Below, one piece after another: positions 1 through 12,097 of a stretch of DNA of 64,000 nt (positions within the stretch are counted from its first letter, which is position 1; every line of letters begins with the position of its first letter). The stretch comes from Nemophila menziesii (Eukaryota > Streptophyta > Magnoliopsida > Boraginales > Hydrophyllaceae): assembly GCA_029959085.1 (NCBI GenBank), contig JARWIR010000002.1, forward strand, positions 67,634,154 through 67,698,153, in the 5' to 3' direction. The notes under the pieces are model-generated. The model did no database searches, was not told where the DNA came from, and saw nothing but the letters and a program-made list of their open reading frames with translations. The position numbers and the translations under genes are program-made.

Positions 1-265
1 TGAGCCTCAAGCATTTTCAATGCGGCTGAGTGTTTGTTCTTTTGTTCATTATTTTGCTTCCACATCTCTTGATTTGACTTCAAATTATCTTGAGTCAAAA
101 TCATGAATGAAGTCAACATTTGGACAATTGCATTTGGAGCACCCTCATGTGGATATTAAGTTAGTGCTTTTTTAGCAAGATACTCAGAATACAAATCTTG
201 AATAGGTCTTTGAACTCCTTGGTATTGATTTTGAGGTCTCGACTGAAAGTTTTGTCCTTGGAAGC
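1..265 (-). pseudogene. Athila gag C-terminal part, continuation of 8063-9194
   Basis: Read on the minus strand, this stretch encodes a Gln/Asn-rich gag tail (FQGQNFQSRPQNQYQG and onward) that directly continues the gag frame ending at 8063 (NYQQRF) once the element at 266-8062 is removed. One in-frame stop follows LAKKALT. The fragment runs off the left edge, so the rest of this host element lies outside the window. It is a decayed structural protein gene of a Ty3/Gypsy retrotransposon and is not expected to be functional. Confidence 0.75.
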
Positions 266-2042
266 TGGTGGGTCCTGGTGTGTTATAAAATTAAGTACAA
301 AAATAAAGGAACCACAATTACCGCAAGTGTACGGTTGTCCAAGTAATACTCAGATAAATCGGGTTTCATTCTCAGGAATGGATTAGGTTCAACTCCAGTA
401 TTAATTAGATAGTAAGAATAATTGTTTAACAGAAAAGTAAAATAATATGATTTTTGTTTGGTTTTCTTAAAACTAAATATGCAATAAAATAAAGACTAAC
501 TGAAAATAAATAATGCAAATAAAAGACTAACTTTAGAGATGAGAGATACTTGAGTCTCGTCAGGAATCCACCTAATTAATATAACTTATGTTATGTTTAA
601 GGGTAGAATTGGTATTATAATATTAGTCGGGACTCTAATATCTCCTATCCCCCTGTCGGGTGGACCTAGGAGCTATCCTAAACTACTATAAACCCCTGTA
701 TGGGCGAATATGCCTCTTCGGATGATATGATTTTACCTCTTTGGCTATGTAACTAGTTAAGCATGTCAGTCAATAATGGACATTACACGGGTATTACCTA
801 AGTCTGTATTCAAACCCCCTGTCGGATGATCACTTCGCCACTAAAGTGAATAGCCCAAATACTAAAAGCTATTTCTAGTTGTACCGAAAAGAAATAGTAA
901 TTAAGAACAAAGTAATATCTAATATATAAGACTCAATTCAATTTAGATCATGAAAATCCCAAATTCAAAACATAGATTAAATTAATTAGGGTTCATCCAT
1001 TTATTGCGATTCTCAAGTATATCAAAGTTTAGGTCATGATAAATTTAAAGACTGAAATTAAATAGAAAGACATCATATTCAATTACAGAAAAGAAATATA
1101 TAACCTAAGGGTTTGGTTGGCTGTTGTTGGAAGAACAGAATTCCCCTAGTTCTAGCTTCTCCTCTGCCTTCTTGCTCTGAAGTCTTTGACTCTCTCTCTA
1201 AGGATATTATAAATTGAATGAATTGTGAGAGGTACCGAATTATGAGGTCTAAGGGGTGTATTTATAGGTTCTAGAAAACCCTAATTCGTTTTACTTGGAG
1301 TGGAAGATAAGTAAAGAACTCTTTAATTCGCAGCCCTAAAATCTAGGAAAAGTAAGATTTTGCTGCTGATTTGTTTTAGTCATATCTCTTTCAATACTTA
1401 TCCGTTTGACATGTTCCAATAGTCGAAACTGCTTGTATCGGAAAGCTCTTTCCATTGGTCCATACCATTCTCACAAATTCCTAGCCAATCTTAAGTTATG
1501 AGCTCGTCTTTATAACGTTGTTTGAATTTCAGATTTATTTGGCAGTTTTATCTTTTCCTTCTTTGCATATATCCTTCCTTAATCTTCTTATTTCCATGTA
1601 TATCTCTTTCCTTTACTTATTTGACTTGACTTGGTCTTTAATTAATTATCATATATCTTTTAAAACTTCACAATAAATAAATAATTAAACTGCATATGCT
1701 TTAAAAAATAATAAATCCATAATTCAAGAATAGAAATACGAAAGTGCACTCTAAAATTAGAAACTCGAATAAAAATACTTCCTAACACACTAAAAATACC
1801 CTAAGACTTCAATTCTCACTTCTCCTCCTTGTATTGGTTTTTCATGAAATTCTAGAACCAACTAACTTTGCACTAAAAATAATCAAATTAATTCACAAAA
1901 TTTCTAAAAATGCAAATAGTCTAATTCCAAGGGGAGAAAGTGTATTATGACAAAATAAGCATAAAAGTCTATCAAATAAGTTAAATACACCTAAAAGGAT
2001 GTCTCCAAAGGGATAATAATTAGAACAAATAGGGAGACGTCA
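266..2042 (-). repeat. 3' LTR of element N1
   Basis: This starts TGGTGGGTCC and ends GAGACGTCA on the plus strand, giving TG...CA ends. Its outermost base pair abuts a polypurine tract inside the element, which marks it as the 3' LTR. It resembles 6281-8062 closely (roughly 95% by eye) and the partial LTR at 62522-64000. Apparent short ORFs within it are chance. Confidence 0.93.
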
Positions 2043-3720
2043 AGACTCCAAACTCAAACCTTTGTCGTCCCGACAAAGTAAAATAAAAACAAAGGATCTT
2101 TTAGGTGAACGCAGAAGGTAGAATCTAGTAAATATTCCCAAAGCACAACTTAAAATAAATCTCATATAGTCTAATCTAGGAATTAATATACACATACACA
2201 TATCATTCAAAATCAAACACAAAGTAATATCAATCCAAATTTAATTTCACAATGCTAGAAGGTTACGCTTTTACTTATCTCAAGATGGTGGGTATAGGGT
2301 GTTTCTTGATCCTTACTTGCTTTGAACGCTCCACTTAGCATATTCCCTATTAACTCACTGTGTATCTAGGAATCACGAGGTCTTTACGGTTTTAATATCG
2401 GCTGAAGGACCGTACGGTATGTATATTTGGTAAATTTGAAGTGAGCTTTTGGCTCTCTCCTCACTTACCATCAACAAACTGTCCAAGAGCTTGAGTTTAC
2501 ACTAGAATACGTTCTCACTCAACCCATTTGACGCGCTAATTTAGCGTCCCCAGATTAACCCAATAAGCACTAAAGATGATTCACCTAAAAAAAATCCTCT
2601 TTGCCAGTCCAAATATATATTCTTTTCATATGAAATTTCTCTTTTCTTTTGTATAGTCATGACTCTCTTTTTGATGTTGAGATATCATGTTATTTTATTT
2701 TTTCATAAATTTTTTTCTTTTCATAACTTTTCATATCATTTTTTTCATTTACTCTTACCCAAGCAAAGGGTTACAATATAATAAACCTGTGAATCATCAT
2801 CAAAATATAAAACAGAGCACAATTGATAAGCTCAAAAATCCCTACCCAATGTAAATTCCAATATAGTGGACCCACCACCCCAAACTCAAGCTCAAGACAG
2901 GATGTCTCAGGATCGTGATTCAAGTGCGGGTCATATGGTAATGCCTAACAAACTAAAGGTATATTGGCTTATAATGTGGCGACAAAAGAAAGGCTTAAAG
3001 GCTAAAAATTTGGCTAAGACGGATATAATTAATTCAGGGATAGAAGGCCAAAAAGGATTCAAAGGGCTAACAAAGAACTTCCTCTATCATTTTCCTATTT
3101 ACACAGCTTGCCTCTAGTTCATACCTAAGTGGGTTCTCTACTCATTCAGATCTCACGTTCTACAAACCACTCATTATCCTTAAGCACAAGTTTACTTCTT
3201 TTGCATTGTTCATCAATTCTTCCTATCAATTACCTCATATTTGCATGCAATCAAAGTGCGTTTTATACTAAACCCTAAAGTCAACTATTTTCTATCATAA
3301 ATTCATAATAACATTCTTGATGGGGGCATTTAAAATACTATACAGTCAAACGCAACCCTTAGATTAATTTTATTGAAAGCATGTAAAATAAATAACACTG
3401 AAAAATTGGGATGAGGCAACGAACCCCACCCCAAACTCAAAAATGATTCGTGAACCACGACTCGAATAAGACTCAATAAAGCAAATAAACAAATAAAACA
3501 AATGAGAAAAGGGATAGGAAAACGTATCTGAACCAGCAAGAAGCTGGTTTCCATGGCTGCGTGTAGGTTGAGCTCCTTGTGTTGCGTATGTGGCATGTTG
3601 AACATTTCTCACTCCACGTAATATGATTTGCATAAGCTCCAACTCTTTTGTGACTTTTTCCTATGTTTGGTAACACCTCTTCAAGATTATCCTCCAAATT
3701 TTCCATCTTTCAACTACATC
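2043..3720 (-). other. N1 post-ORF region with polypurine boxes
   Basis: This is the 3' untranslated interior of N1. The genuine polypurine tract (minus strand GGTTTGAGTTTGGAG) abuts the 3' LTR at 2046-2060. Two further GAGTTTGGGGT boxes lie at 2874-2890 and 3424-3440. A degenerate GAGTCGTG hairpin is at about 3444-3463. No coding capacity is visible between about 2100 and 3400. Confidence 0.7.
3473..3706 (-). pseudogene. End of Athila env-position ORF, N1 copy
   Basis: The minus-strand frame begins MENLEDNLEEVLPNIGKSHKRV. It aligns by eye with the C-terminal end of the ORF in element C (about 47900-48060), which has GKVTKELELMQNLILGVSNVQHATYA. The upstream part of this ORF is missing or scrambled in N1. 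ORFs in this position are often called env-like, but no envelope features (signal peptide, fusion or transmembrane segments) are visible here. Confidence 0.5.
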
Positions 3721-4184
3721 TTTCAACACCAAAAGTAATACAAGGTTATTCAACTTCTTTTTCCTCTTCATGGTATTCTTGACCTCCCAATCTTCTTCAT
3801 CTCAATGAACCCCAAACTCAAAGCTTCAAATAATCAAAAACTAGAGAAGAATTTTGAAAATTGATGTTTTGGGGATTTGTAATGAAGGATTATGGTGTTA
3901 TATGAGATAGGTAATGAATATGTAATGGCTTGGGGGAAGGTTTAATGAATAGGATTGAAGCTTTGATGAAGAGGCTTTAAGGTTGAAGGAGAAGATTTCT
4001 TGATTTTCTTGAAGGATTGTGGTGTTGGATGTGTGTTTGGAATGGAATAGGAGGAAAGATTTAATGTTCTTGGGTGTTGTAGTGGTCTTTGTGCAGGTAT
4101 ATAATGGGTTAGGGTCTGAAAAATTCGTATTGGAGAGGCTAGGGTTTCTTCTTGATAAGGTAAGAAGTGGAATTGGAATAAAAC

Positions 4185-4565
4185 ACTTCAAAACCGCCAT
4201 CGCACCGGCAAACCGGCGGTATCGCCGGCATACCGGTGCTGGACGTCTTCCTTTTGTAACATTCTGCCTTGAACCCGAGTCCAAACCCGTGGCCACGTGT
4301 TTTTGGGCACCGGCATACCGGCGGTATCACTTGCTAGCCGGTGCGCTGTTTTTCGCACATTCTCGCTCCGTCAAAATACCTGAGTCGAGCACCCCGAGGG
4401 CACGGGTTCCTTCTGGCTGGCATATATCGGTCATGTGACCGGATAGCCGGTGCGGCTATTTAATTTTTTTTTCTCCCTCTCTGCAAAGAACCCGAGCCTT
4501 AGACTCGTGGGCACGAGTTTATCCGCCACCGGCATGCCGGTGATCTGACCGGCTAGCCGGCCAAT
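4185..4565. repeat. GC-rich palindromic repeat block (N1 copy)
   Basis: Repeated CCGGCATACCGG-type palindromes alternate with ACCCGAG and GGCCACG phrases in otherwise AT-rich DNA. Equivalent blocks lie between integrase and the third ORF in the other Athila copies at 35090-35420, 38155-38491 and 41520-41800. A GAGTTTGGGGT box (reverse-complement at 4601-4612) follows. Confidence 0.8.
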
Positions 4566-5188
4566 GCAGCAGATTTTTTTCCCTCTTTCGTCCCTTAGCA
4601 CCCCAAACTCAATTCCTGCACCAATAACACACTACCTTTCTCATTTTTTTTAAAAGTAGACACTAAGACTCGACAATTACTTAGAAGTATACACTAGGAA
4701 TTGAAAAACATAAAGCAAATTAAAACATGGGTTGTCTCCCAAGAAGCACGTTTGTTTATTACGTCTTTAAGTTTGACGCGTTACCTTCCATGAAGATGGT
4801 ATTGAGGCCTTTGCGGTTCTCCTCCGCTTAAATTCGCCTCATCCTTGGCATGTAAGCTTTAGAACCTTCCCCCTCAAAATTTTATTCAATCAATCTCTGA
4901 AAGGGGAGGATAGTATCTCCGTTTCGCCTCCTTGCTCTCAGGGCGAAACTCATTTTTCACCACACAATAGTAGATAACCGTCCTCAATGGTATAAGCTCA
5001 TTTTTATTCTTTCCATTCTCGCGTTCCTCTTTAAAATGTGGTGGGTAGGTGCTCCTCCTTGCCGCTTTACTCTCGTGGTGTAGCACCTTTCTTGTGTAGC
5101 ACTTATTAATCATTTTTAGTAATAGAGGTGATTCCGATTTTTCATCTCTAATGATGATTTGTGGTGGAGATAGTGATTGGTGAAGTCT

Positions 5189-5593
5189 TTATGGCGGAGA
5201 TTCAACTTCTATTTTATTGTGAACCTTTATCTCTTCAATTGATAGCTCAACCACTTCACATTCGTCTTCGTCTTCAACCCAATCTTCTACTGTCACCTCA
5301 TCATGTTTTTGTTGTGGAATCTCTCTAATCTCGATCACCTCTTCTTCTTGTTTGTGTTCAGTATCTTGATCATGTGCACGCACCATATGAATAGCAATCT
5401 CAGTTAGGATTTTCGTTGCTACTCCTTCTTCCACCAAGCTAAGAAGATTATCAGCCACATGGTGGTCTTCAATTGTAACCGGCATGGTGGTCATATCACT
5501 ATCAATAGTATCTTCCTTCAACACCTCCACCTCAACTACTTCTTCCGGTTGATCTCTTCCATCCCTCGGGGGAGTGGAATCTTCATAAGACAT
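5189..5593 (-). pseudogene. Acidic gag-linker-like ORF of N1
   Basis: This is a 134-codon minus-strand frame rich in Glu, Asp and Val (EEVVEVEVLKED, EDEDECEVVELS). The Glu/Val-rich character resembles the linker between gag and protease seen in element B (EETTEDTVEEVVEQE). A second frame at 5600-5791 (HEQTPEAVEEKDSEQC) lies upstream and probably belonged to the same product. No zinc knuckle or protease motif is present. It is probably a remnant. Confidence 0.45.
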
Positions 5594-6256
5594 ACTACCC
5601 TATTCTTCTATCATATGTTGTATGCGTGTATGGGTGGCGTTGGTTTCCTCTACTAGGCGCTTAAGTTTAGAACTTATCTCATTGTCGATTTTTTTATGAT
5701 AGTGATGAGGTGGAGAGTGTTGAGTGCTTTCAAAACATTGTTCTGAATCCTTTTCCTCTACTGCCTCAGGCGTTTGTTCATGTAAGTGCATGAGTTCTTT
5801 GAGTGCCCTATTTATTTCAAAACTTTGTGGTGAAGGTGGAGGTTGTTAAACATTTTCAGCCCACTGGTTGTTCCATTCATGCTCTTGCTGATAGTGATAT
5901 GATGATTGTTGTTGATTATTCTCAACCCACTACTGGTTCCATGCTTGTTCTTGTTGAGTGATAAGGTGATTGTTGTTGATTATTCCTGATCCATTGGTTG
6001 TTCCAATCCTGCTCTTGCGGGTGTTGATAAGGTGGTTGGTAGAAGTTACTACCCCATTGTTGTTGTCCCGAAGAGTCTTCTCAATAGTCGTATAAATCGG
6101 GATCTGGGTAATGTCATCTATACATCTTCAATAAAACCTTTTGATCATTACCTGAATATAAAAACCTATACAACAAAAACCAAAACCAAGTGTAAAACTG
6201 AAAAATAATAAACAATTAAAACTACTAAAGATTAATACCGTGGTCACAGGCTACCG

Positions 6257-6274
6257 TCCCCGGCAGCGGCGCCA
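6257..6274 (-). promoter_or_regulatory. Primer-binding site of N1 (tRNA-Asp type)
   Basis: The minus strand reads TGGCGCCGCTGCCGGGGA, complementary to the 3' end of plant tRNA-Asp(GTC) apart from one base, just inside the 5' LTR. This is where minus-strand DNA synthesis would be primed. Confidence 0.9.
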
Positions 6275-6280
6275 AAAACT

Positions 6281-8062
6281 TGGTGGGTCTTAGTGTGTTA
6301 TTAAATTAAGTACGGAAATAAAGGAACCACAATTACCGCAAGTGTACGGTTGTCCAAGTAATACTCGGATAAATCGGGTTTCGTTCTCAGGGACGGATTA
6401 GGTTCAACTCCAGTATTAATCAGATAGTAAGAATAATTGTTTAACAGAAAAGTAAAATAATATGATTTTTGTTTGGTTTTCTTAAAACTAAATATTCAAT
6501 AAAATAAAGACTAACTGAAAACAAATAATGCAAATAAAAGGCTAACTTCAGATATGAGAGATACTTGAGTCTCGCAAGGATACCACCTAATTAATATAAC
6601 TTATGCTATGTTTAAGGGTAAAATTGGTATTATAATATTAGTCGGGGCTCTAATATCTCCTAGCCCCCTGTCGGGTGGACCTAGGAGCTATCCAAAAGTA
6701 CTGTAAACCCCTGTATGGGCGAATATGCCTCTTCGGATGATATGATTTTACAACTTTAGCTATGTAACTAGTTAAGCCTGTCGGTCAATTACGGACATTA
6801 CACGGGTATTGCCTAAGCTTGTATTCAAACCCCTCTGTCAGATGATCACTTCGCCACTAAAGTGAATAGCCCTAATACTAAAAGCTATTTCTAGTGGTAC
6901 CGAAAATAAATAGTAATTAAAAACAAAGTAATATCCAATATATAAGACTCAGTTCAATTTAAATCATGAAAATCCCAAATTCAAAACATAGATTAAATTA
7001 ATTAGGGTTCATCCATTTATTGCGATTCTCAAGTATATCAAAGTTTAGGTCATGATAAATTTAAAGACTGAAATTAAATAGAAAGACATCATATTCAATT
7101 ACAGAAAAGAAATATATAACCTAAGGGTTTGGTTGGCAGTTGTTGGAAGAACAGAATTCCCCTAGTTCTAGCTTCTCCTCTGCCTTCTTGCTCTGAAGTC
7201 TTTGACTCTCTCTCTCTAAGGATATTATAAATTGAATGAATTGTGAGAGGTACCGAATTATGAGGTCTAAGGGGTGTATTTATAGGTGCTAGAAAGCCCT
7301 AATTCGTTTTACTTGGAGTGGAAGACAAGTAAAGAACTCTTTAATTCGCAGCCCTAAAATCTAGGAAAGGTAAGATTCTGCTGTTGATTTGTTTTGGTCA
7401 TATCTCTTTCAATACTTATCTGTTTGACGCGTTCCAATATTCAAAACCGTTTGTCTCGGAAATCTCTTTCCATTTGTCCAGACCATTCTCTCAAATTTCT
7501 AGCCAATCTTAAGTTATGAGCTCGTCTTTAGAACGTGACAGGAATTTCGTATTTATTTGGCAGCTTTATCTTTTCCTTCTTTGCATATATCCTTCCTTAA
7601 TCTTCTTATTTCCATGTATATCTCTTTCCTTTACTTCTTTGACTTGACTTGGTCTCTAATTAATTATCATATATCTTTTAAAGCTTCACAATAAATAAAT
7701 AATTAAACCACATATGCTTTAAAAAATAATAAATCCATAATTCAAGAATAGAAATAGAAAAGTGCACTCTAAAATTAGAAACTCGAATAAAAATACTTCC
7801 TAACACAGTAAAAGTACCCTAAGACTTTAATTCTCACTTCTCCTCCTAGTATTGGTTTTTCATGAAATTCAAGAACCTACTAACTTTGCACTAAAAATAA
7901 TCAAATTAATGCACAAAAGTTCTAAAAATGCAAATAGTCTAATTCTAAGGGGAGAAAGTGTAATATGAAAAAATAAGCATAAAAGTCTATCAAATAAGTC
8001 AAATATTCACCTAAAAGGATGTTTCCAAAGGGCTAATAATTAGAACAAATAGGGAGACATCA
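6281..8062 (-). repeat. 5' LTR of element N1
   Basis: The ends are TGGTGGGTCT and GGAGACATCA on the plus strand, with the primer-binding site six bases inside. It is 1782 bp long and near-identical in layout to 266-2042. Read on its own sense strand it starts TGATGTCTCC and carries the terminal hairpin shared by all Athila LTRs in this window. Confidence 0.94.
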
Positions 8063-9194
8063 GAAGCGTTGTTGATAATTCCCTGGATTAGCCGCCCCAT
8101 TCGGATATGACCAATTGAACCCTGGATGATAGAAATTTGGTTGCATGTATGCATGACCACCTACATAGTGGTTTCCACGATTAGAAATGAATGCAACTGA
8201 TTCAGTATTACCTTGGCACTCTTCTAAAGCATGGTCAGTTTCACTATGATTGGAGCATCAAAAACTTCTTGAACTACTTTTACTTCTTTTTGTTTGTTTT
8301 GGAAGCCCTCTTTCACGACCATAGCTAATTGTTTCATTTGATTCTCCAAAGTGGAGAATTTATCTTCTAACGTGGTATAATTAGATACGTGTAAACACCT
8401 CTATGCGCTCTTGGCACATGCCAACTTCTCTATGTATCTATGATCTTCTACATCGCTTGCGCGACCTGAACTGGATCCATAAAAACAAAACCACCAGCAC
8501 CACCAAGATTGTCTAATCTCAACATTGAACTACCATCATAAAACATCTATAGTTTCATCAGGGGAGTGTACCCATGAAGAGGGCATTTATTCAATTGTTG
8601 GTGGAATCTAATCCATGTTTCCCCTAAAGTCTCATCGTCATCTTTTACGAAATTGGCTAGTTCAACCTGGTCTTTCATTCTTATACTATGTGGGTAGAAT
8701 CTATAAAAAAAACTTGGCTTGAAATGAATCTCAATCAGGGATCGTATCGGATGGTTTTATGTCTAGCCACTCACTAGCGCCTCTGCTCAAGAACAACTGG
8801 AACATGAGATAGTACATTTGCTTACTTGTAACACATTGAGTAATATAGGCGTCACATATCTTCATGAACTTATGCATAGAGCTAACCGGATCCTGGTGAA
8901 AAGCTCCACTGTAGTTCCCATAGCTTAGGAACTGATTTAACATACCCATGTCAGGCTTAAAACGCGCGGCTTGAATAACTAGGGGGTAAATCCCAAAATG
9001 CCGGACATGAAAAGGTACTCCCGGCTCAGGGATGCCTTGAATTTGCTGATGAGGCACATTGGGTGGATTTGCTCCCTTCAAGTTCGCTCCTTGCAAAATG
9101 TTGTTTTGAATTCCCTCAGGTGGATTAGGACCTAAGGTGGGTTCGAAGGATCTTCATGTGCTACGAAACCAGGTGGATGGTTAAGATTAGCCAT
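8063..9194 (-). pseudogene. Athila gag, N-terminal part (host of N1)
   Basis: The minus-strand gag starts at ATG 9192-9194 (MANLNHPPGF) and breaks by a one-base frameshift near 9140. It resumes as the frame spanning 8731-9096, which holds the gag core HKFMKICDAYITQCVTSKQMYY and SRGASEWLD, matching the gag core of element A (29800-29930). Farther on FYDGSSMLRLDNLGGAGGF is recognisable at about 8480-8560. It is interrupted by N1 at 8062 and resumes at 265. Gag forms the particle in which retrotransposon RNA is reverse-transcribed. This copy is broken. Confidence 0.8.
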
Positions 9195-9765
9195 AAACTC
9201 AAGTGCTTTCTATCTCTTGCTCTCTTTCTTTGGAGTCTAAATAAATTCTCGGGATCCGAGTGAATACACAAAAACATGTAAACCTGAGAAGAGACAAAAG
9301 CACCAAAAACAAAATAAAGCGAATACAAACTACAAACTAGACACTTTTAAACGACTATGAAAACACCAAAATCTAAACCATCATCCTCGGTAGCGGCGCC
9401 ATCTTGACCTTTGTTGCCCCGTTAATTCAAGTTTGCTCCTTGCATAATGTTTGTTTTGAACTCCCTCAGGTGGATTAGGACCTAAGGTGGGTTCAAAGGA
9501 TCTTCATGTGCTACGAAACCAGGTTGATGGTTAAGATTAGCCATAAATTCAAGTGCTTTCTATTCTCTTACTCTCTTTCTTTGGAGTCTAAATAGCTTCC
9601 CAGGATCCGAGTGCATACACCAAAACATGTAAACCTGAGAAGAGACAAAAAAACCAAAAACGAAATAAAACGAATACAAACTAGACACTTTTAAACTACT
9701 ATGAAAACACAAAAATATAAACTTTCATCCTTGGCAGCGGTGCCATCTTGACCTTTGCTGCCCAG
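9077..9765 (-). repeat. Tandem duplication of leader, PBS and gag start
   Basis: Two adjacent copies of about 349 bp (9077-9425 and 9426-9765) each contain the gag start codon (9192-9194; 9542-9544), the gag N-terminus with the same frameshift, the leader, a primer-binding site (9384-9401; 9728-9745) and the first bases of LTR end sequence. The element therefore has two candidate primer-binding sites in a row. The copies have diverged, so the event is not recent. Confidence 0.85.
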
Positions 9766-11360
9766 TTATATAAAATAAACAACCACAAACATGAGGATCG
9801 GCTTTGCAGAGTACGGATTGCAGGTAGCATGAAATGATAAGTATAGATTCATTCGCAGTGATGGAATGGCGATTAATGATTCTCAAGATAATTTAAATGT
9901 GTATGAAATTCGATTAACAAAAAGTGAATATATTTTTTTGGTTTTGAGATGATTTATAACTAAGACTAGATAATAGTAAATGCAGTTTAAAAATAACAAT
10001 TATCAACTAAGAATAAAGGAAATAAACAACTAATTATGAAGAGATTAACTTGATAAAAGCGGAGCTTGAGGATATTTCTAACTAATACCTTATGCAGCTA
10101 ATTGACATTGCTATTACTAAGGGCGAATTGGTTTAATATTCTCACTAGTTGGAATTCTAATGCGATTAAGTTTCCACGAGGTAAAACTTGGCAAACTTAA
10201 TTCTATCCTTACTTGTCTCATGGATTTCAGGTTAGTTCACGTTCATATTACCTTAATTGAATACCTAGCTTTCCAATATCGACCGATAATGGACACTAAG
10301 CATTTATATCCTAGTTCAATAATCCTTTCCCCCGTCCATGTGTTAGTCGGATTACAACAGCTCCTGCTACTTTTGCCACAAGCACGGGAATAATTAAATA
10401 ACGAATATAAATAATATAATTAATGGAAACCCCAATTCAATTTAATATTAAATACATATCCTAGTGTAATTAACAAGAACCAAAAAGCTAACACAATGTA
10501 TCAATAAAGCATCCTCAAGCTTAAAGAGTTTAGATCATATTCAAATTAACACTAAACGCAATCAAACTAATTAAAACCAAGAATGAAGTCATGTTTAATA
10601 CAGAAATTAAGATAGTGTTATTGTTGACGGTAAGAGGAAATGATAATCAGTTGAGGTAGAATTGATGGGTTCATAGACAAACCTTTTTTCTTCCTTTTCC
10701 TGTCTTCTGTCGCTTCTTCCTTTTCTTTTTCTCTGAATAAACTGACTTCTAAAAGTGTAGCGTAGCTCCAGTATCTCAAATGGGGGATGTAAAATAAGCT
10801 TATATAGCTCCTAAATTCATATGAGCTTCTCTTAGGGTTTAAAAATAGGTCAAAATAATCCCAACACGTTTTTACTTCAACCAGATTTTTGGTTCCAACC
10901 ACGAATGGTGAAAATTCATAACTTTTTCGGCTTAACTCCGAATTGAGTGTCGTCACTTGTCACGCGACCCTAACTTCAATATCTATCCAACGAAAAAGTT
11001 TTCAGGTCTAAATATCTTACCCAAAAATTGTAGTAACAGAAACACTCAAGTGCAATAATCTTCGGAAAAAGCTCTAACTCTCCACTATGGATCTAAGCTC
11101 AAAGTCCGCCTTGGTTTGGGTTTCTCTTCAATAATTGACTTATTCTCTTCATATTGGGTCCTTTTATCAAACATGTACCTAAAACTACACACTAAACACA
11201 CGATTAAAGCACAAAAATCTCTATAAACAATTATAAGTCCAAAACTAGGGATAATGTGCAATATAGCAAATAACTAGGAAAAATCCCTCACTTACGCCTA
11301 ATAAACTCCAAAAATAATGTTTCATGAACGTATTTATTCATCACAAATAGAGAGACATCA
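9749..11360 (-). repeat. 5' LTR of the gag-bearing host element
   Basis: This lies directly next to a primer-binding site. It starts TGACCTTTGC and ends GAGAGACATCA on the plus strand. On its sense strand it opens TGATGTCTCT, as the other Athila LTRs do. The partner LTR is off the left edge, so no TSD can be tested. Confidence 0.8.
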
Positions 11361-11699
11361 GTTGTTGTGTGTAGGAGGATATTAAATGGTGTTTGGATGG
11401 TGATTTATGAATGAAGGAAGAACACAAGCTTTCTTGTGATGAAAAAAATCTTGTAAACTGGATGATCTTTCGTGTTTTGTGTTGTTATGGAATGGATTGA
11501 GTAATTCTTATGTATTTATGGAAGATGGGTGGAATATTTGATGGTGTTTTGGTGTGTCGTTGAAGGTTTTCTCAAGCTTGAATGGAGATTGGAGGTGGAA
11601 AATTCGTTTTAGTGAAGCTGGAGGAGGCAAGAATTAGGGTTTAGGTAGTAAGAATCTCTAGGATTCTATTATCCTTGTCTGAACCGACCCGCAACAGTA
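11361..11699 (-). other. Degraded Athila interior, between pol and third ORF
   Basis: This AT-rich sequence with minus-strand CT/CA-rich character resembles the non-coding stretch before the third ORF in element A (35520-35760). It ends in a short GTATACCGCC phrase near the next LTR. No gene is visible. Confidence 0.35.
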
Positions 11700-12097
11700 T
11701 ACCGCCTGGTAGTGCGAAATGTGTGATACAATAACGAGTAAGAAAGATACTAAAGCATGCACACCTAATACGACTACGATAAATTCTTTGCAAGTGAACA
11801 GATCATTTGCAAGTAATAAGTAAGTAAAACAGATATCGATCTCAAGGACAACGGAAGTAAGTTTGTAAACAGTGGTATTACTAAGTGTAATAAAGAAAAC
11901 TGATAAAATAATATACAAAGACACTAAAGTATTTATTGGTTTTTTAAGACCCTAAAACAATTAACTATAATTAAACTAAGGATTAAATTAAAGACTGGAA
12001 AATAAAACACAAAAGAGAGACTTATGAGATTTTAGCTCAAGAAACAACAAGTAATCCCCACTAGCCTTGTTCTACATTTCTTATTTAAGGGCGAATT

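Larger units (their letters stand above)
266..8062 (-). mobile_element. Non-autonomous Athila-like LTR retrotransposon (element N1), complete with TSD
   Basis: Two LTRs in the same orientation (266-2042 and 6281-8062) bound a 4.2-kb interior. The 5-bp sequence GAAGC occurs directly outside both ends (261-265 and 8063-8067), a clear target-site duplication. A tRNA-Asp-type primer-binding site lies at 6257-6274 and a polypurine tract at about 2046-2060, so the element reads right to left. The interior has a gag-linker-like acidic ORF, a GC-rich palindromic repeat region and the end of the env-position ORF. No protease, RT, RNase H or integrase is visible. It must have moved with enzymes from a relative. 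It interrupts the gag of an older minus-strand element. Confidence 0.92.

Noticed and set aside
2040..2222. Small minus-strand frame spanning the LTR/interior border
   Set aside because: It lies across a non-coding polypurine/LTR junction and has no counterpart in other copies.
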